Notes: generated from the letters alone by a model not told the origin. Counted from the stretch's first letter, positions 28,115-36,837 are shown. The stretch is 64,000 nt of DNA from Capnocytophaga stomatis (GCF_002302635.1 NZ_CP022387.1:806001-870000); one strand, 5' to 3'. Numbers and translations are program-made.

Positions 28115-30970
28115 ATGCAGAAGTTTGTAAAATCAGCAGCATTGGCTTTTTTAGGCACAATGCTCTTCCAAAGTGTTGAAGCTAGCTCTTTGGAAAGAAA
28201 TAGCGGAATTTCCGTTATATCAAAAGATTCCTTATCCCTTGATAAGGCTTTACCTTTTGATAATGAAGTAACAACAGGCACTTTATCCAATGGTTTTCAG
28301 TATTTTATTCGTAAAAATGTGGAACCTAAGAACAGAGTTACTATGTATCTGGCTATTAAAGTGGGTTCCATCTTGGAAACAGAATCTCAGTTGGGATTGG
28401 CTCACTTTTTGGAGCATATGAACTTCAACGGATTAAAGCATTTCCCTAAAAATGAATTAGTTAATTACTTACAAAAAGCAGGAGTTCGATTTGGTGGAGA
28501 TTTAAATGCTTACACCGGATTCGACCAAACGGTTTATCAATTACCAATTGCCTCTGACGACCCTGAATTACTTAAAAACGGATTACTTGTAATGCGTGAC
28601 TGGGCTCAAGAAGCTTTGCTAACTTCCGAAGAAATTGATAAAGAAAGAGGAGTAATTATGGAAGAAATGCGAGGAGGAAGAGGAGCTTCTCAGCGTATGC
28701 GTGACCAATATTTCCCAATGCTTTTCAATGGTTCTCGTTATGCGAATCGCCTTCCTATAGGAACGGAGGAAGTCGTTACAAAATCTCCTTACGAAGAGCT
28801 AAGAAAATTCCACAGAGAATGGTACAGACCTGACCTACAAGCACTTATTGTAGTAGGTGATATCGATGTAGCTCATATAGAAAAAGAAGTTAAACGCTTG
28901 TTTTCTGATATGAAAACCGTGCCTAACGCTCCGAAAAGAGAAGTTTACAAAGTAGATTTGCTAAACAAAAATCAGTTTATGACAGTAACTGACCCTGAAA
29001 TGACAGCTACAGTAGCTCAGATTATGATAAAACACCCTGAAACAAAAGCGAAAACCGTGGGAGATTATCGTCAGTTACTTATGAGATCGGTTTACGGGCA
29101 AATGCTAAATGCTCGTTTGGGCGAAATACTTCAGTCTGCTAACGCTCCTTTCTTGAGTGCGAATGCTAACATCAGTGGCTTCCTCGGCGGATTGGATATG
29201 TACGGAGCAACAGTGGTAGCTAAACCAAATGAACTTGAAAGAGGTTTCAAATCGTTAGTACGTGAGCTTGAACGCGTTCAAAAACACGGATTTACAAAAA
29301 CAGAATTTGACCGAGCAATTACCATTATTCAAAAATCAAACGAGACTTCGTACACTGAACGTAGCAAGAAAAAATCAGAAGAGTATGTAGATAGATACCT
29401 TAACTACTACCTTGAAGATGAGCCAGCTATGAGCAACGAAGATAGTTATCAGCTTACTAAAAAATTACTTCCTACACTTACACTGAAAGAAGTAGAAGCT
29501 TTAGGAAAACAATATTACGTTGATATCAATCGTGATATTTTGATAATGGCTCCTGAAAAAGATAAAAACTCATTACCTAATGAAAGTCAAGTAAATAGCT
29601 GGATTTCTCAAGTTGAAGCAGAAAATATCGCTGCTTATGAAGACAAAACTTCGGATTTGCCTTTACTTACAAAACAGCCTCAAAAAGGAAGCATCGTTTC
29701 TTCTAAAAATTTGACAGAAGTTAATGCTAAAGAATTGATTTTGAGCAACGGTGTAAAAGTAATTCTTAAGCCTACAACGTTTAAAAATGACCAAATATTG
29801 ATTCGCTCATACAGCCCAGGAGGAACTTCATTGTACGGAGATAATGATTATTTCTCTGCTTCACACGCAAATACTTTAGTGAATGCCAGCGGATTAGGTC
29901 AATTGAATTCTATTGAGTTCAGAAAATATATGACAGGCAAAAACGTATCAATTGGTACTTACATAGGCGAACTTAACGAAGGTGTTTCCGGACGTAGCGA
30001 CAAAGAAGGTCTTAAAACGGCATTTGAGCTAATCTACGGTTTCTTTACAGAGCCACGAATTGATGACGATATTTTCCAAAGCATCATCGCTCGAAGCATT
30101 TCATCTATGGCAAACCAAGAAAATGACCCTAATTTCGTTTTCAGAAGAGATATGCTAAAACGTTTGTACAACGGAAATATCCGCCGTACTCCTATCACAG
30201 AAGCCAACTTGAAAAAAATTGACAAAAACCGTGCTTTAAGCATTTTCAAAGAGCGTTTCGCTGATGCTTCGGACTTTACTTTTGTGATTACGGGTTCATT
30301 CACTGAAGATGAAATCAAACCTTATTTAGAGAATTATTTGGCTGCTCTTCCTAATCTAAAACGCAAGGAAAAAGGCAAAGACTTAGGACTTTACGAACCT
30401 AAAAAAGGATTCAAACACACTACCAAAAAAGGTCAAGAGCAAAAAGTATCTGTAGTTCTTTCTTACAACGGAGACTACAAATACAATGATATGGAAAACA
30501 TCAATATGCAGGCTTTGGAAAGCGTACTAACTTTCAGATTATTAGAGCGTTTACGTGAAAACGAAGGCGGAGTGTACGGAACAGGAGCAAATGTTTCATA
30601 CTCCAAATTCCCGAAAGATAGATATACAGTTCAAATTGCTTTTGGAACGGCTGTTGACAAATATCAATCTTTAATAAAGTCTGCTTTGGAAGAAGTTGAA
30701 AAAATCAAAAAGAACGGACCTACACAAGAGGACTTGGATAAGTTTAAAATTGAGCAAAAACGTCAAATGGAACTTATCGTAAAAGAAAATTCTTTCTGGG
30801 GAGGTTACATTTTGGATAGATATCAACTACAAAAACCTGTAGAAGACCCGGATAAAGTCTTGAAAGAGTTGGAAAAAGTGACAATCAAATCAGTTCAAAA
30901 AGTTGCTAACAAATACCTTAAAGAAGACAGATTATTTGAATTCATTTTACTTCCTGATGAAGTGAAATAA
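28115..30970 (+). CDS. M16-family zinc metallopeptidase (pitrilysin-like), exported
   Basis: A 951-residue protein with an N-terminal signal (LAFLGTMLFQSVEAS) and the full four-domain M16 layout. The inverted zinc motif HxxEH is in LAHFLEHMNFNG near residue 111, with the distal glutamate in DKERGVIMEEMRGG about 75 residues later. The second half (after about 520) is a catalytically inert M16-like repeat. Such periplasmic peptidases degrade peptides and small proteins. It is monocistronic, with its own promoter and a strong terminator. Confidence 0.92.
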   Translation: MQKFVKSAALAFLGTMLFQSVEASSLERNSGISVISKDSLSLDKALPFDNEVTTGTLSNGFQYFIRKNVEPKNRVTMYLAIKVGSILETESQLGLAHFLEHMNFNGLKHFPKNELVNYLQKAGVRFGGDLNAYTGFDQTVYQLPIASDDPELLKNGLLVMRDWAQEALLTSEEIDKERGVIMEEMRGGRGASQRMRDQYFPMLFNGSRYANRLPIGTEEVVTKSPYEELRKFHREWYRPDLQALIVVGDIDVAHIEKEVKRLFSDMKTVPNAPKREVYKVDLLNKNQFMTVTDPEMTATVAQIMIKHPETKAKTVGDYRQLLMRSVYGQMLNARLGEILQSANAPFLSANANISGFLGGLDMYGATVVAKPNELERGFKSLVRELERVQKHGFTKTEFDRAITIIQKSNETSYTERSKKKSEEYVDRYLNYYLEDEPAMSNEDSYQLTKKLLPTLTLKEVEALGKQYYVDINRDILIMAPEKDKNSLPNESQVNSWISQVEAENIAAYEDKTSDLPLLTKQPQKGSIVSSKNLTEVNAKELILSNGVKVILKPTTFKNDQILIRSYSPGGTSLYGDNDYFSASHANTLVNASGLGQLNSIEFRKYMTGKNVSIGTYIGELNEGVSGRSDKEGLKTAFELIYGFFTEPRIDDDIFQSIIARSISSMANQENDPNFVFRRDMLKRLYNGNIRRTPITEANLKKIDKNRALSIFKERFADASDFTFVITGSFTEDEIKPYLENYLAALPNLKRKEKGKDLGLYEPKKGFKHTTKKGQEQKVSVVLSYNGDYKYNDMENINMQALESVLTFRLLERLRENEGGVYGTGANVSYSKFPKDRYTVQIAFGTAVDKYQSLIKSALEEVEKIKKNGPTQEDLDKFKIEQKRQMELIVKENSFWGGYILDRYQLQKPVEDPDKVLKELEKVTIKSVQKVANKYLKEDRLFEFILLPDEVK

Positions 30971-30994
30971 ACATTAATCGGTTAATCATTTTAG

Positions 30995-31032
30995 AAAAAC
31001 TATCCCAAGGAAATCTTTAGGATAGTTTTTTT
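30995..31032 (+). terminator. Intrinsic terminator after the M16 gene
   Basis: A perfect 11-bp stem (30995-31005 with 31020-31030) with a T-run to 31032. Confidence 0.85.
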
Positions 31033-31054
31033 ATTTTCAAATTTCTGAAATAAA

Positions 31055-31095
31055 AAATTCCCCCAGAAGTATTTTTAAACTTTCTGAGGGAATTT
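31055..31095 (-). terminator. Terminator belonging to the fossil lipoprotein gene
   Basis: Arms 31055-31068 and 31082-31095 pair at 13 of 14 positions. On the minus strand a T-rich tract follows. It lies 45 bases beyond the stop of the gene remnant at 31140 and serves no other visible gene. Confidence 0.65.
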
Positions 31096-31139
31096 ATTTT
31101 TGATTGTTTACCCGAAATAAAGTTCAAGTATCTAAAGAA

Positions 31140-31238
31140 TTACATATAAACAGGACTTGCTCTTTCACCGTGTGGGTCAACTTCCAATATAATATCTTCA
31201 TCAGCTTCGATATTGGCTTTGATTATGTGAAGTGAAAT
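31140..31238 (-). pseudogene. C-terminal remnant of a third histidine-motif lipoprotein paralog
   Basis: Reading the minus strand up to the TAA at 31140-31142 gives a short open segment with KANIEADEDIILEVDP and the end GERASPVYM. The intact neighbour upstream ends ETIIEADIDPESSQVWM, the same IEAD...DP...S-x-V-x-M pattern at the same position before the stop. No start codon or signal peptide is present, and the segment runs upstream into the neighbour's terminator hairpin. I read it as the decayed 3' end of a tandem duplicate. A chance similarity over about 25 residues cannot be fully excluded. Confidence 0.55.
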
Positions 31239-31252
31239 ATTGTATAAAGTAA

Positions 31253-31292
31253 AAAAAATCTATTCTAAGAATTTCCTTAGAATAGATTTTTT
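31253..31292. terminator. Strong terminator after the 283-residue lipoprotein gene
   Basis: A perfect 17-bp stem (31253-31269 with 31276-31292) with a 6-base loop and A/T runs at both ends, so it can act in both directions. It separates the intact lipoprotein gene from the fossil. Confidence 0.85.
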
Positions 31293-31316
31293 ATTATAGC
31301 CAATCGAATTGAAAAA

Positions 31317-32168
31317 TCACATCCAAACTTGACTTGACTCAGGGTCTATATCTGCCTCAATTATTGTTTCCAACTCTTTTTCAGCTTCTTGAATAGTTAT
31401 TTTAAACTCATCTGCCATATCTTGTAATGTAACACTCTCCTTTTCTAAACGATCATTGTAGATACGAATTGGAATTTGTACTTCAAACTCTCTTGCTGCA
31501 ATATTTGGTGAAGGTAATTCATTATAAGCAAGATACTTTTTACCTTGTTTCTTATTCCCTGAAAGGAAGTGAGCTAATGTAACTTTTAAGTTAAATGTTA
31601 AATAATTCTGTTTAACGTGAAAATATCCTTTCAAACCTACTGGATTATCTAACAAACGTGCATCAGAGCCCTTGGTATAATACTTATTTTCAGGATTTGT
31701 ATCTCTGTATAGATAAGAAGCTATTGTGTTATTATCAGCTGGTAGCTCTCCTGTTTTAATTGTTTTTACATCCTGAAACTGAAAGAAATGCTGATGTGAG
31801 TTAGCGTGTTCAATATATTCGCTATTGATACGCTCTCCTTTTTCATTATAATAAACGATTTCTAAACCATAATAAGAGCTCTGTCTCCAACGAATGACAT
31901 CTGCACCTGAAGCCTCCCATTTTTTATCTTTAAACTCAAAAGTTACTTTTTGCTGATTAACCAAGTATTTGACTCCTTCATATTTGGGGTCACCGTGAAA
32001 TGAAAGTCCGTGAGTATGTCCTTCCGTGAAAATGAAATCCACCTTATGAAATTCGGGCTCTTGATGATTCAAATCAGGAGTAACCACCTCATTATTATCT
32101 TTTGAACAACTTACTAAAGTGGTAATTAAACCTACTGCAACTACTATTTTATTTACTATACGTTTCAT
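31317..32168 (-). CDS. Histidine-motif lipoprotein, probably surface-exposed
   Basis: A 283-residue lipoprotein with lipobox ITTLVSC followed by SKDNNE. Lysine plus acid just after the cysteine resembles the Capnocytophaga lipoprotein export signal, which sends lipoproteins to the cell surface. The mature part has a His cluster EGHTHGLSFHGDP near residue 50, HANSHQHFFQF near 122, SYLYRDTNPENKYYTKG, VGLKGYFHVKQN and LKVTLAHFLSG. It shares RDTNPE, HQHFF, GLKG and VTLAHFL with the lipoprotein 26 bases upstream. It also has an extra acidic C-terminal extension (about 245-283). I know of no named family. With the TonB receptor and His-rich protein nearby, metal or heme capture is the leading idea. 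Confidence 0.72.
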   Translation of the reverse strand: MKRIVNKIVVAVGLITTLVSCSKDNNEVVTPDLNHQEPEFHKVDFIFTEGHTHGLSFHGDPKYEGVKYLVNQQKVTFEFKDKKWEASGADVIRWRQSSYYGLEIVYYNEKGERINSEYIEHANSHQHFFQFQDVKTIKTGELPADNNTIASYLYRDTNPENKYYTKGSDARLLDNPVGLKGYFHVKQNYLTFNLKVTLAHFLSGNKKQGKKYLAYNELPSPNIAAREFEVQIPIRIYNDRLEKESVTLQDMADEFKITIQEAEKELETIIEADIDPESSQVWM

Positions 32169-32194
32169 ATTTTATTCTATTTTGTTAATTATTT

Positions 32195-32908
32195 TTATTT
32201 ATTGATATTTATTGGAATGATTACTGTAGCATCTGACGAGAAAAAATTACTTGAAGGCAGTTCATTATAGTTTTGAATAGCTCCGTCTTTCAATTTGTTG
32301 AAGCCACGCTCTGCTCCCAAAAAGTGAGCTAAGGTAACTTGCAAATCAACCTTGCCAATTTCTTGCTTTACTGAAAAAATACCTTTCAGACCTATCGGGT
32401 CAATTGCTTCAGGATTGTTTTTATCCCAACTACGTTTACGAAGTGTTACTCCATTTTGACCTAATATTCCGCTTTCAGGATTGGTATCGCGGTAAGTGTA
32501 AGTTACAATAGCATTCATCTGCTCAGTCTTTTTTCCTTTCAAAAGAAAGAAATGCTGATGTATCGGAGCCATTTCTGCAGTTACAAACTCTCCATTCATA
32601 CGTGTACCAGCCTTATTATAATATATAATTTCAAGATGGTAATGTGTACCAGCTTCCCATACAATATCATCACCTTGTGGTTGAACTCCAGCGACTCCAT
32701 TCATCTGATAGATACGTTTTTGAACAACATCTGTAAATGAAAAATCATCTCCATTCTTTATAACTTTAGTAAAGATAAACTCTACCCTATCTGGATTTTC
32801 GTGTCCCTTATCTATTGATTCATCAGTAGGTGCTGGAGGTTCTTTAGAGCAACCTATCAAAGCCACTAAAATGGTTATTAAAAAACCAAATCTAACTATG
32901 TTTTTCAT
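32195..32908 (-). CDS. Histidine-motif lipoprotein, paralog of its neighbour
   Basis: A 237-residue lipoprotein with lipobox LVALIGC, followed by SKEPPAP, again a Lys-acid pair right after the cysteine. The mature domain has DRVEFIFTKV, GTHYHLEIIYYNKAG, PIHQHFFLLKG, YTYRDTNPESG, IGLKGIFSVKQE and VTLAHFLGAERG. These blocks align with the 283-residue paralog downstream, but this copy lacks the N-terminal HTHG cluster and the acidic C-terminal extension. The conserved histidines (HQHFF, LAHFL) are candidates for a ligand site. It lies downstream of the TonB receptor gene across the 21-bp repeat array. Confidence 0.7.
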   Translation of the reverse strand: MKNIVRFGFLITILVALIGCSKEPPAPTDESIDKGHENPDRVEFIFTKVIKNGDDFSFTDVVQKRIYQMNGVAGVQPQGDDIVWEAGTHYHLEIIYYNKAGTRMNGEFVTAEMAPIHQHFFLLKGKKTEQMNAIVTYTYRDTNPESGILGQNGVTLRKRSWDKNNPEAIDPIGLKGIFSVKQEIGKVDLQVTLAHFLGAERGFNKLKDGAIQNYNELPSSNFFSSDATVIIPININK

Positions 32909-33036
32909 TATTTAATTTTACTTTTATTTGTTATTAAATTCGTTTTGAAAGTTTCTATTACCGAAATACCATTATTCAGTTAAAAAACATTCCTTTTTAC
33001 ATTAAAATCATCTTTTCTTTTAAAAGAAACAACTTG

Positions 33037-33141
33037 CTTCATACAGAAAACCATTTGCTTCACATCAGAAACCGTCTGCTTCACATCAGAAATCGTCTGC
33101 TTCACATCGGAAATTGTTTTCCCTACTTAGGAAATCTCTTT
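33037..33141. repeat. Tandem repeat, 21-bp period, five units (decaying)
   Basis: Units begin CTTCACATCAGAAAYCGTCT at 33058 and 33079, with diverged copies at 33037, 33100 and 33121. Two units are near identical and the others drift. Continued 21-base spacing with weak similarity can be followed to about 33183. The array lies in the 386-bp gap between the receptor stop and the lipoprotein start, which holds no gene. Confidence 0.8.
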
Positions 33142-33188
33142 CGCAAGATAGAAAACTTTATTTCCGATATAAAAAACATTTCGACCAA

Positions 33189-33293
33189 CATTGCTCATTG
33201 TTCACTCTTCATTGCTCATTGTTCACTCTACATTGCTCATTGTTCACTCTACATTGTTCATTGTTCGCTCCACATTACTCATTCTTTTCTTCA
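33189..33293. repeat. Second tandem repeat, 21-bp period, five units, ending at the receptor stop codon
   Basis: Units starting CATTGCTCATTGTTCACTCT occur at 33189, 33210 and 33231, with diverged copies at 33252 and 33273. The last unit ends two bases before the stop codon of the minus-strand TonB receptor. The unit differs from the first array but has the same period. Confidence 0.88.
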
Positions 33294-33294
33294 T

Positions 33295-35580
33295 TTAGAA
33301 CTTGTATGTCAATCGAAGTTGCACGTTTCTCCCTAAGTCGTGAGCATAATATCGGAAACGGTTTGTGTATTCCTTATATAATCTATCAAAAAGATTCTCA
33401 ACGGAAAAATGTACCGCAATCGATTGTGTTTTCCCAAACGGAAGGCGGAAACCTCCCCCAACATCGAACAAATGATACGCATTCGGCGTCGTGGCTACCA
33501 ACTCCTGATTTGGGTCGAAACGCAATTGTTTTGCAACAAACTTATGCCTCGCCGAAAGGTAAACATTGTGAAGCATTCCTATCTTCGGCAATTCCCAATG
33601 TAACTCCTGTTGGATTCTTTCCGAAGGAATAAAGGGGAAATATCGCTTCGTTTTGAGCTCATTAGCATACACTACCGAACCCTGCAACCCGTACTTCCAT
33701 TGCGGAAGAAACTGATAGCTTGCCTCTAAATCCACCCCTCGGAAGAAAGCATCCGCTTGCGAATAACGGAAAATCGGATATACTCCCGAAAAAAGCGTCT
33801 TGGTCTCGCCGGTCGGAGCATCGTAAATATAATTCCTGATGATTTGTGCAAAGAAATCCACATTAATCAAGAATTTTTCCTGCTCGAACCTCACTGACGT
33901 AATCCATTTTGCCCCTCGCTCCGATTGTAAATTTGCATCCCCGATGTCGTACGTTCCAGCCCCGTGATGAAGCCCATTGCTATACAATTCGCTCACGTGA
34001 GGCGAACGCCACGCAACGCCAACGTTAGATGTGAATGACCATTGCCGACTTGGATTATAGTTTGCTCCAACCGAGTACGTTACATTATGAAACGAATGAT
34101 TTCCGCCGTAACGTTGCGAAAAAGCATCGTAACCATCGGCATTGAACGACTTATAATCGTAACGAAGTCCGCCTTCTATCTCCCACGCTCCTCCATCATA
34201 CTTCTGAACGGCGAAACCTCCGTAACCGACAGACGCAAAATTCGGAATCACCGGCACAACTCCCGTACCAGGGGAATTATAATTGACCTGATGTGAGCTA
34301 TTTACGCCAAGTTGTGACTTCCATCTGCCATAATGATTCTCCCAAGAAACATCAAATAAATGAGTTGAGAGTTCCATATTCAAAGCCGGAATTCGAGTTC
34401 TCTCCAATCGGCGAACGTTGAATTCTTTTCGGATATCGTTTTGGAAAGCATACTGAGCTGTTAACTTTCCTCCGAAAGGAAGTCGCGCAAATCCCTTAAC
34501 CTTTAGCAGATGATGCGTAACCTCTTGCTTAGGTGCCTCTATTTGATAGGAAAAGGGATATGTTGTTATCGGACGTCCGATTTCAAATCGGGCAAGTAAG
34601 TCATCTAAATTCCCAATATGCGAACCGTAGAAAACTCCCGTTTCATTGTAGTACCGACTATAAAAAGCCTCTACGCCCCATTTCTCCTTTTCTACGCCCG
34701 TTGCAACGGAAAAGTTCTTTTCTTGCTGAGCCGTATTATTCAGATGATAATCAGCTGTCTGAACATCGCCGGAACGTTTCGCACTTGCCTGCACTCTCCA
34801 CGCCCATTGCGGAAGGTTTGGCACAGCTGTTTCGAGCTTTACGGAAGTTGCCGCTTTTCGTCCGTTAGATGCGAAAGAGGGTGAAACTTCTCCGTGAAGA
34901 GCATCTCCATAAGGGAGTTTGTCTGGGGAAATAATCACCACTCCTCCCAAAGCATCGGAACCATAGCGGACAGCATCGGCACCTTTCACCACAGCAATGC
35001 GATTTGCCATCGCAGGGTCGATTTCAGGAGCGTGATCTGAGCCCCATTGTTGCCCTTCTTGCCGAACTTCATTGTTAAGTATGAGAATTCGGTTGCTATG
35101 TAGCCCGTGAATGACCGGTTTTGCGATAGTGGCTCCGCTTTGTATCATCGACACTCCCCGAACCGAAGCAAGCAATTCCGCTAATGACTCCCCCGATTTC
35201 TTTTGTAAGTCATTCTTTCCCAAAACATAGGCAACATTATTGCGAGATGTCATTCTGCTTTGCTGATAAATGACAGTTTCGTCCAATTGATTTACACTTT
35301 CTTTCAATTGAATTACTAACTGCTGCTCTTGTGGGATTTCTATTTTCGTTTGATAGTCCTCAAATCCCAAATAAGTGACTTTAAGTAAGTAAGTTTGCTT
35401 CTTTAAATTCGAAACAGAGACATTCCCTTGGCTATCTGAAACGTAGTGTTTCCCAGCAAAATGAATCACTGCCCCAACAAGCAGTTGTTTTTGTTCATCT
35501 TCAATTTTCAGTCGGAGTGTTTGCTGCCCGTAAATGCAACCATACACACTGAAAATCAAAAGACAAAAAATATTTCGCAT
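33295..35580 (-). CDS. TonB-dependent receptor with carboxypeptidase-like N-terminal domain
   Basis: A 761-residue outer-membrane receptor with a signal peptide (MRNIFCLLIFSVYGCIYGQ). A CarboxypepD_reg-like domain (about 20-100) has SDSQGNVSVSNLKKQTYLLKVTYLGFEDY. The plug (about 120-225) has SLAELLASVRGVSMIQSGATIAKP and VVKGADAVRYGSDALGGVVI, and the barrel ends NVQLRLTYKF. No SusD partner is present. GC content looks higher than in the neighbours. The exported His-rich protein encoded upstream and the two His-motif lipoproteins downstream point to metal-ion or metal-complex uptake, with zinc or copper most likely. Confidence 0.88.
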   Translation of the reverse strand: MRNIFCLLIFSVYGCIYGQQTLRLKIEDEQKQLLVGAVIHFAGKHYVSDSQGNVSVSNLKKQTYLLKVTYLGFEDYQTKIEIPQEQQLVIQLKESVNQLDETVIYQQSRMTSRNNVAYVLGKNDLQKKSGESLAELLASVRGVSMIQSGATIAKPVIHGLHSNRILILNNEVRQEGQQWGSDHAPEIDPAMANRIAVVKGADAVRYGSDALGGVVIISPDKLPYGDALHGEVSPSFASNGRKAATSVKLETAVPNLPQWAWRVQASAKRSGDVQTADYHLNNTAQQEKNFSVATGVEKEKWGVEAFYSRYYNETGVFYGSHIGNLDDLLARFEIGRPITTYPFSYQIEAPKQEVTHHLLKVKGFARLPFGGKLTAQYAFQNDIRKEFNVRRLERTRIPALNMELSTHLFDVSWENHYGRWKSQLGVNSSHQVNYNSPGTGVVPVIPNFASVGYGGFAVQKYDGGAWEIEGGLRYDYKSFNADGYDAFSQRYGGNHSFHNVTYSVGANYNPSRQWSFTSNVGVAWRSPHVSELYSNGLHHGAGTYDIGDANLQSERGAKWITSVRFEQEKFLINVDFFAQIIRNYIYDAPTGETKTLFSGVYPIFRYSQADAFFRGVDLEASYQFLPQWKYGLQGSVVYANELKTKRYFPFIPSERIQQELHWELPKIGMLHNVYLSARHKFVAKQLRFDPNQELVATTPNAYHLFDVGGGFRLPFGKTQSIAVHFSVENLFDRLYKEYTNRFRYYAHDLGRNVQLRLTYKF

Positions 35581-35684
35581 ATTTAATTTCTTTTAAAAGG
35601 ATAATAAAGTAACCTCTCTATGTATTGTACACATAAAGGCACGAAAATTTATGCCGAAATCACGACATAATATTTATCAATTTA

Positions 35685-36044
35685 TTACGAAATCATCTTA
35701 GAAGGAGGTCCTCGTGTAGAAATATAAACATCAATATTGGTTGTTTCGTCTTTCCTTGTGAAAAACTCAACAACTATATCTTTATTAGGTATGTTATAAA
35801 TGAAATACGATTGTATGAAAAACGTGTGAAGTTGATGAAAAATACAATCGTGATGATGTTTATGGAAATGAGAAAAATGTGCTTCGTGATGGCATTCTTT
35901 CCCTGTTGCGTGGGCACACATTTCCTCCGCCGAATGATGGCAATGATGTTCGTGGAAGAACTCACCAATCGGAAAAGCTACTTTCAACATACTGAAAAGC
36001 AAGCAGAAAGTAAAGAAACTTTTATGTACCTTTCGGAGTTTCAA
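35685..36044 (-). CDS. Histidine-rich exported protein upstream of a TonB receptor
   Basis: A 119-residue protein with an N-terminal hydrophobic signal (FFTFCLLFSMLKVAFPIG), then a 45-residue segment holding 16 histidines and four cysteines (HEHHCHHSAEE, KECHHEAHFSH, HKHHHDCIFHQ). A second hydrophobic stretch follows, and the protein ends ISTRGPPSKMIS. The R-G-P-P end is a feature I associate with small His-rich proteins encoded next to metal-linked TonB receptors. It probably binds zinc or copper in the periplasm or membrane. It is 104 bases upstream of the receptor and 4 bases after the TPR gene. Confidence 0.7.
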   Translation of the reverse strand: MKLRKVHKSFFTFCLLFSMLKVAFPIGEFFHEHHCHHSAEEMCAHATGKECHHEAHFSHFHKHHHDCIFHQLHTFFIQSYFIYNIPNKDIVVEFFTRKDETTNIDVYISTRGPPSKMIS

Positions 36045-36048
36045 AATC

Positions 36049-36837
36049 TTATTTTTCTATATTGCTTAAAACTTCATCTGTGTATTTTTCAGGGATTTGA
36101 AAATGGTTCAGCTCCCATTTCACACGTGCAAAAGTTTTATTTTTTAGTTTTGCAACAAATAATTGCTGATATTTTTCAGTAGCCACGTTGTCGTTTTTGT
36201 TCTCGTGATATTTTTTCAGGAAGAAATAAATCCAAACACTATTCGAAAAATCCTCCATTGGGTTTTCAGCTGGTTTATCATATTTTTCAGCTGATTGAAA
36301 ACATTCAACAGCTTCCTTTTCCTTTCCTAAATATAGCAAACACAATGCTTTATACAGATATAGGTTCATTGCTTCTGAATCAGCCTCCCAGTTTTGTTCA
36401 AAAAAAGGTTTTAATCCACTATCATAATGTGTGATAGCCGTGGCGTATTCTTTTTTCTTAAAGAAAATAGTTCCGATATGGTTATGTGCCATCGGAATGG
36501 GATTCCAAGGGCTTAATTCCAAGTTTTGAAGCACAATTTCCGCCAAGGAAAGGGCTTTGTCAAAGTTCCTAACTTCGGTAAGCACTTTAATATAGTAAGC
36601 AAGTGTGATACTTTGAGAATAAGTAGAGCCTTCGCCAAAACTTGCCAAATCAAAAAAAAGCGGTTCGGTCTTTTCTAATCGGGAAAGTACGCGGTTTACT
36701 TCCTCAACATCCGATAAATCAATCAATTGTGCTTCGGCTGCAACTTCAACGACTTCGTCACTAAAAGGAACTATAATTTCGTTCTCATCACCAATGTAGG
36801 AATCGCATTCCTCTTGATATTTTCTTTTTTTTGCCAT
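36049..36837 (-). CDS. Tetratricopeptide-repeat protein
   Basis: A 262-residue cytoplasmic protein. An acidic N-terminal region (about 1-60) precedes three to four TPR units, for example VRNFDKALSLAEIVLQNL, NHIGTIFFKKKEYATAITHY and LYKALCLLYLGKEKEAVECF. TPRs are protein-interaction scaffolds; the partner is unknown. There is no signal peptide. It ends 4 bases before the His-rich protein gene, so the two may be co-transcribed, but a functional link is not shown. Confidence 0.72.
   Translation of the reverse strand: MAKKRKYQEECDSYIGDENEIIVPFSDEVVEVAAEAQLIDLSDVEEVNRVLSRLEKTEPLFFDLASFGEGSTYSQSITLAYYIKVLTEVRNFDKALSLAEIVLQNLELSPWNPIPMAHNHIGTIFFKKKEYATAITHYDSGLKPFFEQNWEADSEAMNLYLYKALCLLYLGKEKEAVECFQSAEKYDKPAENPMEDFSNSVWIYFFLKKYHENKNDNVATEKYQQLFVAKLKNKTFARVKWELNHFQIPEKYTDEVLSNIEK

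Noticed and set aside
33037-33293. Possible CRISPR array
   Set aside because: Units are contiguous 21-bp tandem copies without unique spacers, and no cas genes are present.
33034-33336. A plus-strand ORF with a 7-residue repeat (HIRNRLL and IAHCSLY blocks)
   Set aside because: The peptide repeat is just the 21-bp DNA repeat read in frame. It overlaps the receptor stop, has no promoter or signal, and the pattern changes where the DNA unit changes.
35811-36182. Plus-strand ORF over the His-rich and TPR genes
   Set aside because: It is antisense to both, and its methionine-rich peptide mirrors the CAT/CAC histidine codons of the real gene.
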